Positions 8,747 through 17,531 of a stretch of 64,000 nucleotides of DNA are shown here, in pieces. The notes beneath the pieces were generated by a model. That model ran no database searches and had not been told where the DNA came from. It was given only the letters and a program-made list of their open reading frames with translations. The stretch spans positions 1-64,000 of the forward strand of contig JAYRKT010000006.1 of assembly GCA_041905595.1 (NCBI GenBank), read 5' to 3'. A program made the translations under genes and the position numbers. Source of the stretch: Aliitabrizicola sp041905595. GTDB taxonomy: Bacteria > Pseudomonadota > Alphaproteobacteria > Rhodobacterales > Rhodobacteraceae. Position 1 is the first letter of the stretch, and every line of letters begins with the position of its first letter.

Positions 8747-9661
8747 TCAGGCGGCGGCTCGCTGGCTGGAAAGCCTGCCTGAGGCCAGCCAGCGGGCACA
8801 GTCCGGCCCGAGTTCCGCAAGCGCGCGCGCCTCGTAGGCCGCCACGTCCTCGGCCGTGAGCACGTCGCGCCAGCGACCATTCGTGCCCTTGTGGATAAAG
8901 CTGTCGCCCCCGCCTTCCCACAAGGCGCCGCCAAGCGGCGTCACCTCATCGGCATGGGCCTTCATATAGTCGAAGGTGCAATGGCTGGTGATGCGCCGCA
9001 GCGTCTCGGCATCGGGGTTCATCCCAAGGAAGGCGGCGATGCGCGCAATCTCGCCGGGCAGATCGTCCTTCATGTCCTGGAAATGCACGATCAGCACGTT
9101 CGGCAGGTCACGGATCGCCCACCAGGTGCGGACATTGTCCCAGTAGGACCAGAAGGGCGCGCCGTCATTCTCGAGCCAGTCCAGGAAATACTCGCGCTGA
9201 TCCGGATTCGGCTTGCCGATGGGCGGACCGACGCGGCCGGGCGTGTCGTTCAGGGCGCCATACCAGTGTTCGTTGGCGCGGCTGTGGTGGTTGTGCAGGC
9301 TCCAGACCATGTCGCGACCATCGCGGCCGATATAGATGTATTTGGCCTCGGGGGAGAAGACGAGCGCGTCGACCGGCAGGTGGGTCTTGAGGAAGCGGCG
9401 GTGGGCCTGGGCCTCGACCTCGGCCAGCTTCACTTCTTTCGGTGGCACGCGCAGGTCCATCCACGGGCTCATCGCGGCAAGGTTCAGCCCCTCGGCCCCG
9501 TCGAACAGGATCTGCCCGACGATCTGCTGCATCCAGGTGGTCCCTGACTTGGCATAGGTGGCCAGGATGATGTCGTCGGGGCGGAAGGCGAAGTCGTTCC
9601 AGATGGTGCTGTCAAAGTGATGGTTGTGCATCTCGCGGGTCTTGACGGGCAGGGTCGGCAT
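8747..9661 (-). CDS. Sulfotransferase family protein (PAPS-dependent)
   Basis: This 304-residue protein resembles cytosolic sulfotransferases. YAKSGTTW (36-43) is the 5'-phosphosulfate loop, IGRDGRDMVWS corresponds to the 3'-phosphate motif (RxPRDxxxS), and KGTNGRWRD near the C-terminus matches the GxxGxW cofactor loop. Such enzymes move a sulfonate group from PAPS to a hydroxyl or amine. The acceptor is unknown, and no PAPS synthesis genes are nearby. The frame is open much further upstream, but that region is the divergent LysR gene, so the ATG at 9661 is the reasonable start. The adjacent LysR protein is its likely regulator. Confidence 0.88.
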   Translation of the reverse strand: MPTLPVKTREMHNHHFDSTIWNDFAFRPDDIILATYAKSGTTWMQQIVGQILFDGAEGLNLAAMSPWMDLRVPPKEVKLAEVEAQAHRRFLKTHLPVDALVFSPEAKYIYIGRDGRDMVWSLHNHHSRANEHWYGALNDTPGRVGPPIGKPNPDQREYFLDWLENDGAPFWSYWDNVRTWWAIRDLPNVLIVHFQDMKDDLPGEIARIAAFLGMNPDAETLRRITSHCTFDYMKAHADEVTPLGGALWEGGGDSFIHKGTNGRWRDVLTAEDVAAYEARALAELGPDCARWLASGRLSSQRAAA

Positions 9662-9782
9662 GGCGGGCGTCCTTTTTCTGACGAGGTATCGGAGAATGAA
9701 CCCACTGTGCATCACGAGCCGGGGGTGACATATTCCTTCAAATGGGTTTCGGTTTTGCAGAATTGCAAAGGGCCTTCCCAAC

Positions 9783-10682
9783 ATGGACTGGAACGACCTG
9801 AAGCTGTTTCTTGCCGTGGCGCGGACCGGATCTATCCGCGCGGCCGCCATCGAGCAGGGTGTCAACCAGTCCACCGTGAACCGGCGCATGGACGTGCTCG
9901 AACACGATCTCAATCTGGTGCTATTCGATCGCTCGACCCGTGGCTTCGCCCTGACGGAACAGGGGCGGGCCATCGCCGACGTGGCGGCGCCGATGGAGCC
10001 CGAGGCGGGCCGCGTGCTGGCCGAGGCCGAGAAGCTGCGCAGGTCGCTGCGGGGAACCCTGAAGATCACGGCGCCGCAGACGGTGGGCGTCCTGTTCGTG
10101 GCGCCGATCATCGAGGCGTTCCGCGGCCGCTATCCCGATGTTCTGGTCGAATATGACGGGTCCGAAAAGCGGTTCGACCTGCATGCTGGCGAAGCGGATG
10201 TCGCCTTCCGTGCCGGTTTTGCCGAACCGGATCAGAGCCATGCGTTTGATTTGGTGCATCAGCATCAATGGGGCGTCTATTGCAGCCCAGCCTTTGCCCA
10301 AAGGCATGGGATGCCGGCCTGCATGGAGGATATACGCCGCTTTCCCGTCGTGGCGCTGAGTGGAGCAATCGGGGCCGGGCCGGCGAACGAATGGTTCATG
10401 CGCCATGTGGATCCGTCCCGGATCTCTGGTGTCGCAAGTTCCGTGCCGAACATGGCCAACATCCTTCATGCGGGCCTTGGCATCGGCATTCTGCCGGTGG
10501 TCTCGGCCCTCCAGGAAAAGACCTTATGCCTGTGCTTTGGTCCCATTCCCGAGCTGACCAGCCAAATGTGGCTGGTCACCACACCCGAGGCCCGCCGCAA
10601 GCCCCGCGTGGCGGCCTTCGTCAAGGTCGCCCTTGCCTGGTTCCGCGAGGGCGAGGCCCGCCGCATCGAAGGGGTGACATGA
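9783..10682 (+). CDS. LysR family transcriptional regulator
   Basis: This 299-residue protein has the N-terminal LysR winged helix (MDWNDLKLFLAVARTGSIRAAA, then QSTVNRRMDVLE) and a periplasmic-binding-like effector domain from about residue 90. It is divergent from the sulfotransferase gene with 121 bp between starts, the usual arrangement for a LysR protein and its target. The effector is unknown. Confidence 0.92.
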   Translation: MDWNDLKLFLAVARTGSIRAAAIEQGVNQSTVNRRMDVLEHDLNLVLFDRSTRGFALTEQGRAIADVAAPMEPEAGRVLAEAEKLRRSLRGTLKITAPQTVGVLFVAPIIEAFRGRYPDVLVEYDGSEKRFDLHAGEADVAFRAGFAEPDQSHAFDLVHQHQWGVYCSPAFAQRHGMPACMEDIRRFPVVALSGAIGAGPANEWFMRHVDPSRISGVASSVPNMANILHAGLGIGILPVVSALQEKTLCLCFGPIPELTSQMWLVTTPEARRKPRVAAFVKVALAWFREGEARRIEGVT

Positions 10683-10694
10683 TCCCCGTTGATG

Positions 10695-11330
10695 TTACTC
10701 CCGGAAGTAGCGGCTTTCCTTGATCTGCTCCCAGGCCCAGACCACTTCCTGCAAGCGGTCCTCGTCGGCGCGGTTGCCGCCGTTCATGTCAGGGTGAAGA
10801 TCCTTCACCAGGCTCTTGTATTGCTTGCGGATTTCGGTCCTAGTCCAGGTGTCTCGCGCGTCGAGGATTTCCAGCGCCTTGCGTTCCTGCGCGGGAAGCT
10901 TGCGGGTGGCGTTGCCGGTCGGCTTGCCAGGGTTTTGCGTGCCCTTTTCGCCAAGGATTGCCATCGGATCGTCGACGCCCAGCCGTGACCAGGCGCGCCC
11001 CTCGTCCGGGCGCTTGCCGAAGGGTTGGGTGTCGCGGCCCCAGAGCCGGTCCTTGTCGAGGAACTTCTGGAACTCCTCGTCCGAGGTGCCCTGGAAGAAG
11101 TTCCACTTCAGATTGTACTCGCGCACATGGTCGCGGCAGAACCACCAGAACTCGTCCAGCAGGTCCGGCGATTTCGGGGCGCGGTATTGTCCCTCTTCCT
11201 TGCAGCCGGGATGGTCGCAAGGGCGACCGCCGGTCTCAAAGGCGCCGGACATGCCCCGCCGGCCGGTCTTGCGCCGCTTCTTGTCCGCCGAGACGCGGAT
11301 GTCGAATTCGAAGGGGGGACGGTTGGTCAT
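10695..11330 (-). CDS. DnaJ-domain protein with Cys-containing N-terminal half
   Basis: This 211-residue protein carries a J domain at its C-terminus with HPD at 179-181 (KDLHPDMNG). The N-terminal half has Cys38, Cys43 and Cys65 in CDHPGCKEEG and FWWFCRDH contexts, which could bind a metal. It lacks the G/F and zinc-finger regions of true DnaJ, so it is probably a specialised Hsp70 co-chaperone. Similar genes are often near cobS, cobT and bolA in Rhodobacteraceae (recalled from family context). The start at 11330 is 72 bp from the divergent bolA start. Confidence 0.85.
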   Translation of the reverse strand: MTNRPPFEFDIRVSADKKRRKTGRRGMSGAFETGGRPCDHPGCKEEGQYRAPKSPDLLDEFWWFCRDHVREYNLKWNFFQGTSDEEFQKFLDKDRLWGRDTQPFGKRPDEGRAWSRLGVDDPMAILGEKGTQNPGKPTGNATRKLPAQERKALEILDARDTWTRTEIRKQYKSLVKDLHPDMNGGNRADEDRLQEVVWAWEQIKESRYFRE

Positions 11331-11402
11331 GCGCTTGCCTTTCCGACTCGGACGCAAGAGTTTAGGGGTTCCGGCGCGGGATTGAAGGTCTTGACAGGGG
11401 AA

Positions 11403-11672
11403 ATGCCGATGAAAATTCCGGTTGCGGACGAGATGCGCGAAAAGCTGCAGGCGGCCTTTGCGCCAAGCCGGCTGGAAATCGTCAACGAAAGCCACCGCCA
11501 CGCCGGCCATTCCGGCGATGACGGCTCGGGCGAAAGCCATTTCCGTATCGCCATCGCTGCGCCCGCCTTTGGCCCGATGAGCCGGATCGAGCGCCATCGC
11601 GCCGTCCATGCCGCACTTGGACCCGGGATCACCGGGCGCGTCCACGCGCTTGCGCTGGAAATCAGCGGCTGA
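11403..11672 (+). CDS. BolA family protein
   Basis: This 89-residue protein matches the BolA/IbaG fold. The segment LEIVNESHRHAGH carries the conserved histidines used for Fe-S coordination with monothiol glutaredoxins, and HFRIAIAAPAFGPMSRIERHRAV contains the FxGxxxxxRHR-type signature. BolA proteins take part in iron-sulfur trafficking and stress morphology. An ATG at 11409 is equally possible, with GGGG at better spacing. The stop directly abuts the stop of the convergent DUF4177-like gene. Confidence 0.92.
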   Translation: MPMKIPVADEMREKLQAAFAPSRLEIVNESHRHAGHSGDDGSGESHFRIAIAAPAFGPMSRIERHRAVHAALGPGITGRVHALALEISG

Positions 11673-12056
11673 TCACTCCGCGGCGACATCCTTGCCTGCC
11701 GGGCCAAGGCCCGGAACCGGCGCTACCTGATCATCCGGTAGGGTCAGGCGGGGCGCGGCGCCTTCGGGCGCATAGGCCGACAGGCCCGGCTTTGCCTCGG
11801 GCTGTTGGGCGGAAGCGGTCTCGACCACCCGGCGGAAGACCAGCATGTTCTGGTACGTCGTCGTGGTCCGCCCGGTGAAGCCGGTGCGCTCCTCGCAGGG
11901 CAGGGTGTCGGCGCGGACGTAATCCCAGCCGTCGCGGCCAAGCTGGTTCATCAGGCTGGTCAGCGCCACTGCAAAGCGGTCGGCGGTGGTCTTGGCCCCC
12001 TTGGCCTTTTCGCCTTTCTGGGGGGCAGGCACGACCTTGTATTCGTAGACGGGCAT
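11673..12056 (-). CDS. DUF4177-like small protein
   Basis: This 127-residue cytosolic protein begins MPVYEYKVVPAP and contains LMNQLGRDGWDYV, the two hallmark strings of DUF4177-like proteins, whose function is unknown. The C-terminal 50 residues are Pro/Ala-rich and probably disordered. AAGGTGAG just upstream supports the start at 12056. The gene is monocistronic, with the candidate sRNA region beyond its 5' end. Confidence 0.7.
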   Translation of the reverse strand: MPVYEYKVVPAPQKGEKAKGAKTTADRFAVALTSLMNQLGRDGWDYVRADTLPCEERTGFTGRTTTTYQNMLVFRRVVETASAQQPEAKPGLSAYAPEGAAPRLTLPDDQVAPVPGLGPAGKDVAAE

Positions 12057-12289
12057 GGGCGACTCACCTTGAAGGACGGCGCGACCATAGCGGGGCGGCG
12101 ATGATCTGTCCAAGCCGGCAAGCGCCGAATCGGCGGAGAGTCGTTTCCGCCTTGGCGTCAGTCCGCATCAGGGCGGGCTGCCGTTTCCAGTTGGATGAAT
12201 CGTGGCGACGAAATCACGAGAATACCGCCGGATTTCTAGGAAATTCCGCTGAATCTCCCGGTTGCGCCGTCAAACAGACCCTATGCGAC

Positions 12290-12410
12290 GATCAAGGGTC
12301 ACCGCTTGGGAGCATCCCTCCTCCCGCCCGAGCGGTCCACCGGCGGAGTTTCGCGCAATTCGTTTCGATGACGAGTGACGGGCGGTCCCTTTGGGGGCCG
12401 CCCGGTTTTT
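12290..12410 (+). ncRNA. Candidate CcsR/cuckoo-type sRNA (CCUCCUCCC loop plus terminator)
   Basis: No gene occupies 12057-12411. A 10-bp stem, ACCGCTTGGG (12301-12310) with CCCGAGCGGT (12327-12336, one G-U), presents a 16-nt loop containing exactly CCTCCTCCC (12317-12325). A strong Rho-independent terminator follows at 12379-12410. A hairpin exposing CCUCCUCCC followed by a terminator is the architecture of the CcsR1-4 (RSs0680a-d) sRNAs of Rhodobacter sphaeroides and the wider cuckoo RNA family. Those are often tandem copies downstream of a DUF1127 gene. Here I find one copy and no DUF1127 frame. The 5' end is a guess, as no confident promoter is visible, and processing from a longer transcript is possible. 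Confidence 0.7.
12379..12410 (+). terminator. Rho-independent terminator of the candidate sRNA
   Basis: CGGGCGG (12379-12385) pairs with CCGCCCG (12398-12404), and the stem continues inward through T-G and CCC/GGG to a TTTG loop. Five T residues follow (12406-12410). The orientation shows that a plus-strand transcript ends just before the gatB stop; no plus-strand protein gene precedes it. Confidence 0.85.
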
Positions 12411-12411
12411 C

Positions 12412-13923
12412 TCAGAGGCCGAGCTTCTTCGCCACCAGCTCGTTGACCGTAGCCGGGTTGGCCTTGCCGCCGGTGGCTTTCAGCACCTGACCGGTGAACC
12501 AGCCCGCGAGCTTGGGGTTCTGCTTGGCCTTCTCGACCTGCGCCGGGTTGGCCGCGATGATCTCGTCCACCGCCGCCTCGATCGCACCGGTATCGGTGAC
12601 CTGCTTCATCCCGCGCGCCGCCGCGATCTCGGCCGGGTCACCGCCTTCGGTCCACAGGATCTCGAACAGGTCCTTGGCCATCTTGCCCGAGATCTCGCCC
12701 TTGGCGATCAGGTCGAGCACGCCGCCCAGTTGAGCCGCCGTAACCGGGCTGTCGCCGATGGCATGACCTTCCTTGTTCAAGCGGCCGAACAGTTCGTTGA
12801 TGACCCAGTTCGCGGCCATCTTGCCGTCGCGGCCCGCCGCCACCGCCTCGAAGAAGGCGGCGGAGTCGAGTTCGGCGGTCAGCACGTTCGCGTCATAATC
12901 GGTCAGTCCGAAGTCGCCCATGAAGCGCGCCTTCTTGGCGTCGGGCAGTTCTGGCATGGTCTCGCGAATATGGTCGACCCAGCCCTGCTCGATCTCCAAA
13001 GGCAGCAGGTCGGGGTCGGGGAAGTAGCGGTAGTCATGCGCCTCTTCCTTGGACCGCATCGAGCGTGTCTCGCCCTTGTCGGGGTCATAAAGCCGGGTTT
13101 CCTGCGTGACCGTCCCGCCATCCTCGAGGATGGCGATCTGCCGCCGCGCCTCGTACTCGATCGCGGCTTGGATGAACCGCATCGAGTTCATGTTCTTGAT
13201 TTCGCAGCGGGTGCCGAGATGCGAGAAGTCCTGCGTTTCTTGATACTTCTCATACTGGCCCGGCCGACAGACCGAGACGTTGACGTCCGCCCGGAGGTTC
13301 CCGTTCTGCATGTTGCCGTCGCAGGTGCCGAGATAGCGCAGGATCTGGCGCAGCTTGGTCACATAGGCCGCCGCCTCTTCCGGGCCACGGATGTCGGGGC
13401 GGCTGACGATCTCCATCAGCGCGACGCCGGTGCGGTTGAAATCGACGAAGGACAGGGTCGGGTCCATGTCGTGGATCGACTTGCCCGCATCCTGCTCCAG
13501 ATGGATGCGCTCGATCCGGACGCGGCGGGCAACGCCCGGCCCCATCTCGACCAGCACTTCGCCTTCGCCGACGATCGGGTGGTAGAGCTGGCTGATCTGA
13601 TAGCCCTGCGGCAGGTCGGGGTAGAAGTAGTTCTTCCGGTCGAAGGCCGAGGTCAGGTTGATCGCCGCCTTAAGGCCAAGGCCCGTGCGCACCGCCTGCT
13701 CGACGCAGAACTCGTTGATGACCGGCAGCATCCCCGGCATCGCGGCGTCGACGAAGGCGACGTTGGAGTTCGGCTCGGCCCCAAATGCGGTCGAGGCTCC
13801 CGAGAACAGCTTGGCGTTCGACGAGACCTGGGCGTGAATCTCCATCCCGATCACCAGTTCCCAGTCGTGCTTGGCCCCGGAAATGACCTTGGGCTTGGGC
13901 GCGGTATAGGTGAGGTCGAGCAT
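12412..13923 (-). CDS. gatB: Asp-tRNA(Asn)/Glu-tRNA(Gln) amidotransferase subunit B
   Basis: This 503-residue protein has the expected GatB length. GatCAB amidates misacylated Glu-tRNA(Gln) or Asp-tRNA(Asn) in organisms without GlnRS or AsnRS. Recognisable are VIGMEIHAQV, FDRKNYFYPDLPQGYQISQ, the LRADVNVS strand and the C-terminal YqeY/GatB helical domain. GGAG lies 8 bases before the start at 13923. GatA and GatC are not in the window, so the operon is dispersed, as is common in alphaproteobacteria. Confidence 0.97.
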   Translation of the reverse strand: MLDLTYTAPKPKVISGAKHDWELVIGMEIHAQVSSNAKLFSGASTAFGAEPNSNVAFVDAAMPGMLPVINEFCVEQAVRTGLGLKAAINLTSAFDRKNYFYPDLPQGYQISQLYHPIVGEGEVLVEMGPGVARRVRIERIHLEQDAGKSIHDMDPTLSFVDFNRTGVALMEIVSRPDIRGPEEAAAYVTKLRQILRYLGTCDGNMQNGNLRADVNVSVCRPGQYEKYQETQDFSHLGTRCEIKNMNSMRFIQAAIEYEARRQIAILEDGGTVTQETRLYDPDKGETRSMRSKEEAHDYRYFPDPDLLPLEIEQGWVDHIRETMPELPDAKKARFMGDFGLTDYDANVLTAELDSAAFFEAVAAGRDGKMAANWVINELFGRLNKEGHAIGDSPVTAAQLGGVLDLIAKGEISGKMAKDLFEILWTEGGDPAEIAAARGMKQVTDTGAIEAAVDEIIAANPAQVEKAKQNPKLAGWFTGQVLKATGGKANPATVNELVAKKLGL

Positions 13924-14125
13924 GGGCGTCTCCGAAAGGTTCGCGATCTTTTAAGGCAGGGGCAGGGCGGGGGGCAAGGGTGGGCGCTTGGGCGGATTCC
14001 CGCAAAGCCCAAAACCGGTGACGGGCGGAGAATCGCCGACGCACGGATTGTTTCGGTCTGAAGGGTTGCGTGACCAGTTCGATCCGGGCCAATTCGCCGG
14101 GTCGCGTTTGGGGCGCGATGCGACA

Positions 14126-14746
14126 ATGGACTATGGAATGACTGTCAAACTGGCCAGAGCGGTACTTCTGGGTGCGATTCTCGCGTTGCCGATGGGCTGC
14201 GCCAACAAGACCACCTCCACGCTTCCGCCCATGCGGTGGGATCACCGGCCTGAAGCTACGGTCTGGACCAAGACAGCCCTCGCTGCGATCGACGAAGATG
14301 CGGCGAACTTGCCCGCGCTGGTGCCGGGCGACATCTCGACCTGGTGCCCCGGCTATACCCGTGCGACCGAGGCGGAACGCGAAGCCTTCTGGACCGGTGT
14401 CTTCTCGGCGCTGGCCAAGCATGAAAGCACGTGGAACCCGGCCGCTTCGGGTGGCGGCGGGCGCTGGATCGGCCTTCTGCAGATTTCCCCCCAGACCGCC
14501 CGCCAGTACGGTTGCGATGCAAAAAGCACGGCTGCGCTGAAGGACGGCGGCGAGAATCTCGCCTGCGCCATCAAGATTGCCTCGGTTCAGGTCCAGCGCG
14601 ACGGTATGGTCGCTGGCAACGGCGCGCAGGGCCTTGGCCGCGACTGGGCCCCGTTCCGCAATGCATCCAAGCGCGCCGACATGGCCGCGTGGACCCGTGC
14701 CCAGGAATATTGCCAGCCCAAACAGCGGGTCATGGCCGCGCTCTGA
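14126..14746 (+). CDS. Transglycosylase SLT-domain lipoprotein
   Basis: This protein of about 206 residues begins with a hydrophobic signal and a lipobox ending LPMGC (Cys25), so it is likely membrane-anchored in the periplasm. AKHESTWNP supplies the catalytic Glu100 of soluble lytic transglycosylases, and WIGLLQISPQTARQYGC matches the GLLQ-x-x-P-x-T signature. It should cleave the MurNAc-GlcNAc bond of peptidoglycan. ATG codons at 14126 and 14138 are both possible, and neither has a strong ribosome site. Confidence 0.85.
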   Translation: MDYGMTVKLARAVLLGAILALPMGCANKTTSTLPPMRWDHRPEATVWTKTALAAIDEDAANLPALVPGDISTWCPGYTRATEAEREAFWTGVFSALAKHESTWNPAASGGGGRWIGLLQISPQTARQYGCDAKSTAALKDGGENLACAIKIASVQVQRDGMVAGNGAQGLGRDWAPFRNASKRADMAAWTRAQEYCQPKQRVMAAL

Positions 14747-14769
14747 GCTTAAAGATCGTCGAGCAGGCA

Positions 14770-14811
14770 AGGCCCCCGGTCCGGATCACCCGGTTGGGGG
14801 CTTCTGTTTTT
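14770..14811. terminator. Terminator between the SLT lipoprotein gene and pepN
   Basis: CCCCC (14773-14777) pairs with GGGGG (14796-14800), extended outward by G-C, G-U and A-U pairs, with a weaker inner stem. A T-tract follows at 14807-14811 on the plus strand. It serves the lipoprotein gene and perhaps pepN. Confidence 0.75.
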
Positions 14812-14816
14812 CCGGG

Positions 14817-17381
14817 CTAGTCCGTCAGGCCGAGCATCCGCCCCGCCATTTCGGCCAGATCGCGGCTGAGGCCCGGCGCGTCCATGATCCGTTCGAGTTG
14901 GGATCGGATCAGGGCCTGCCGGTCGGCATCGTATCGGCTCCAGGTTTCGAAGGCGGTCGACATGCGCGCCGCTGTCTGCGGGTTGAGCGGATCAAGACGT
15001 ATCAGCCAGTCGGCGAGAAGCCGGTAGGCGGAACCGTCGGCCTTGTGGAACCCGGCATGGTTGCCCGACAGCGCCCCAAGAACCGAGCGGAAGCGATTGG
15101 GGTTCTTCCAGTCGAAATCGCCATGGCGAGTCAGGCGTTCGGTGATTTCCGCTGTCCGTGCCGGCTCGGCGCACAGGATCTGCAGCGAGAACCACTTGTC
15201 CATCACCAGCCGGTCATGACGCCATTGCGCCTCGAACGCCTGAAGCTCGGCCTCGCCCCGACCGTTTTCCAGCAGGCAGGCGAGGGCCCCGACCTGTTCG
15301 GTCATGTTGTCAGCGGCGCGGTAGGCGGCTCCCGCCCGGGCGCCGTCGTCAAGCCGGGTCTGAAGCCCGAGCAGCACCAGGCGCAACGCACGCCGCCCGG
15401 CTGCCCGCGCTTCGGGCGTGAAGGGGCCGGGCTCGGCCATCGCTTCGATCAGCCGGGGGAGGGCGGGCGCAAGGTGGCGCGCCAGCGCCTCACCCATGCG
15501 GCGGCGGGCGGCATGGATGCGCTCAGGGTCCGGCGTCACGCCCGCGTCGAACAGGGTCTGCGCCATGTCATCCTCGCCCGGCAGGCGCAGGGCCAGCGCG
15601 CGGAAGGCAGGGTCAAGGCTTTCGTCCTGGGCGACCCGCGCCAGTGCATCCAGCCAGTCCGGCCCTGGCTGCGCGCCCTCGGTCACCATTCGCGCTAGCA
15701 CGTCCTTGGCCAGCGCCCGGCCCGCCTCCCACTTGTTGAAAGGGTCGGTGTCATGGGCGAGCAGAAACGCGCGCTCCTCGGGGCTGACTTCGCGTTCAAG
15801 GATCACCGGAGCGGAGAAGCCGCGCAGGATCGATGGGATCGGCTTCGTCGCCATGTCCTTGAAGAGAAAGCCCTGTTCGGCCTCGGTCATCTCCAGTACC
15901 GTTGTCGGCAAGACCTCGTCGCCATTGGGGTTGAGAAGGCCGACCGCGATCGGGATCACCTTCGGGCGCTTCTGCGGCTCGCCCGGCGTCGGCGGGTTGG
16001 TCTGGCGGAAGGTCAGGCGATACGTGCCGTCCTGCCAGTGCTCAGACACGGAAAGGCGCGGGGTTCCGGCCTCGGTATACCAGTGCTTGAACTGGGTCAG
16101 GTCGCGGCCGGTCGCATCTTCGAATACCTTGAGCCAGTCCTCGATCGTCGCGGCCTCGCCGTCGTGACGTTCGAAATAGAGGTCGAGCGCCGCCGTGTAT
16201 CCAGCCTCGCCCACGAGCCGCTTGAGCATGCCGATAACCTCGGCGCCCTTTTCGTAGACAGTGGCCGTGTAGAAGTTGTTGATCTCGACATAGTGGTCTG
16301 GCCGAACGGCGTGGGCCAAGGGCCCGTTATCCTCGCGGAACTGCCGGGCGCGGAGCGTCATCACGTCTTCGATCCGCTTCACCGGGCCAGACCGCATGTC
16401 GGCCGAGAATTGCTGGTCGCGGAAGACTGTCAGCCCTTCCTTCAGGCAAAGCTGGAACCAGTCGCGGCAAGTAATGCGGTTGCCGGTCCAGTTGTGGAAA
16501 TACTCATGCGCGATGATCGCCTCGATCCGGGCAAAGTCATCGTCGGTTGCGGTCTCGGGAAGGGCTAGGACGTACTTGGAATTGAAAATGTTCAAGCCCT
16601 TGTTTTCCATCGCGCCCATGTTGAAGTCATCGACGGCGACGATGTTGAAAATGTCCAAGTCGTATTCGCGGCCATAGGCGCGCTCGTCCCAGGCCATTGA
16701 GCGTTTCAGCGCCTCCATCGCATAGGCGCATTTCCCCTCGTCGCCCGGACGGACCCAGATGTTCAGCGCCACCTCGCGCCCCGAGGCGGTGGTAAAGCGG
16801 TCGGGGTGGGCCACCAGATCGCCGGCCACTAGCGCGAACAGATAAGAGGGCTTCGGCCAGGGATCGTCCCATTCGGCCCAGCCCCTGCCGGCGCCTTTGG
16901 GATTGCCGTTCGACAGGAGCACCGGCAGGTCGCTTTCAATGCGCACGCGGAAGGGGGCCATCACGTCCGGCCGGTCGGGATAGAAGGTGATCTTGCGGAA
17001 ACCTTCAGCCTCGCATTGGGTGCAATACATGCCGTTCGACATGTAGAGCCCTTCCAGCGCGGTATTCCCCTCTGGCGCGATCTCGACTTCGGTTTCCAAA
17101 GTGAAACGGTTGTCCGGCAGGATCGCGGCGGGCAGGGTCAGGCCGGTCTCGTCGGGCGTGGCCCCGATCGGCTTACTGTCCAGCCTGACCGAAAGCAGGC
17201 GCAGTTTTTCGCCATCCAGCCGTAGGTCGTGCCGCCCCGGGCGCGCCGGGTTGGGCGACATCACGAGGCGCGCCGTCACCCGGGTTTTACTGGGATGCAG
17301 GCGGAATGTCAGTTCGACGCTTTCAACCCGATGGGAGAAGGGCTGGTAATCGGCAAGGCGGATCATCGGGGCTTCGGTCAT
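14817..17381 (-). CDS. pepN: Aminopeptidase N (M1 zinc metallopeptidase)
   Basis: The 854 residues are close to E. coli PepN (870). The exopeptidase motif GAMEN is at 256-260. HEYFH at 292-296 with Glu315 completes the HExxH-x18-E zinc site, followed by the helical ERAP1-like C-terminal domain. The enzyme removes N-terminal residues from peptides in the cytoplasm. No signal peptide is seen. The start MTEAPMIRLADYQPF is plausible for the family. It appears monocistronic, with terminator-like hairpin sequence at its 3' side. Confidence 0.96.
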   Translation of the reverse strand: MTEAPMIRLADYQPFSHRVESVELTFRLHPSKTRVTARLVMSPNPARPGRHDLRLDGEKLRLLSVRLDSKPIGATPDETGLTLPAAILPDNRFTLETEVEIAPEGNTALEGLYMSNGMYCTQCEAEGFRKITFYPDRPDVMAPFRVRIESDLPVLLSNGNPKGAGRGWAEWDDPWPKPSYLFALVAGDLVAHPDRFTTASGREVALNIWVRPGDEGKCAYAMEALKRSMAWDERAYGREYDLDIFNIVAVDDFNMGAMENKGLNIFNSKYVLALPETATDDDFARIEAIIAHEYFHNWTGNRITCRDWFQLCLKEGLTVFRDQQFSADMRSGPVKRIEDVMTLRARQFREDNGPLAHAVRPDHYVEINNFYTATVYEKGAEVIGMLKRLVGEAGYTAALDLYFERHDGEAATIEDWLKVFEDATGRDLTQFKHWYTEAGTPRLSVSEHWQDGTYRLTFRQTNPPTPGEPQKRPKVIPIAVGLLNPNGDEVLPTTVLEMTEAEQGFLFKDMATKPIPSILRGFSAPVILEREVSPEERAFLLAHDTDPFNKWEAGRALAKDVLARMVTEGAQPGPDWLDALARVAQDESLDPAFRALALRLPGEDDMAQTLFDAGVTPDPERIHAARRRMGEALARHLAPALPRLIEAMAEPGPFTPEARAAGRRALRLVLLGLQTRLDDGARAGAAYRAADNMTEQVGALACLLENGRGEAELQAFEAQWRHDRLVMDKWFSLQILCAEPARTAEITERLTRHGDFDWKNPNRFRSVLGALSGNHAGFHKADGSAYRLLADWLIRLDPLNPQTAARMSTAFETWSRYDADRQALIRSQLERIMDAPGLSRDLAEMAGRMLGLTD

Positions 17382-17531
17382 CGGGGCACTCCTTCACGGC
17401 CCCGAGCCTAGGCGCTGGCGCGGCAGGCGCAAGGGCGGTCAGGCCTGCCCCCGGCCCCGGCGCGCAGGAGGGGCTTCCTGCCCTTCCTGCATCGCCTCGG
17501 GGGATGTTCGCGACCGGAGAACAAGGGGGAG

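Noticed and set aside
12391..14061. Long open frame (about 550 codons) antisense to gatB
   Set aside because: In GC-rich DNA, real genes leave long stop-free frames on the opposite strand. The translation is rich in Arg, His and Asp with no recognisable domain, and gatB is certain. The same applies to long frames opposite cobT (1592-3679), the MATE gene (26346-27971), pntB (35092-36591) and the DUF3422 gene (36732-38015).
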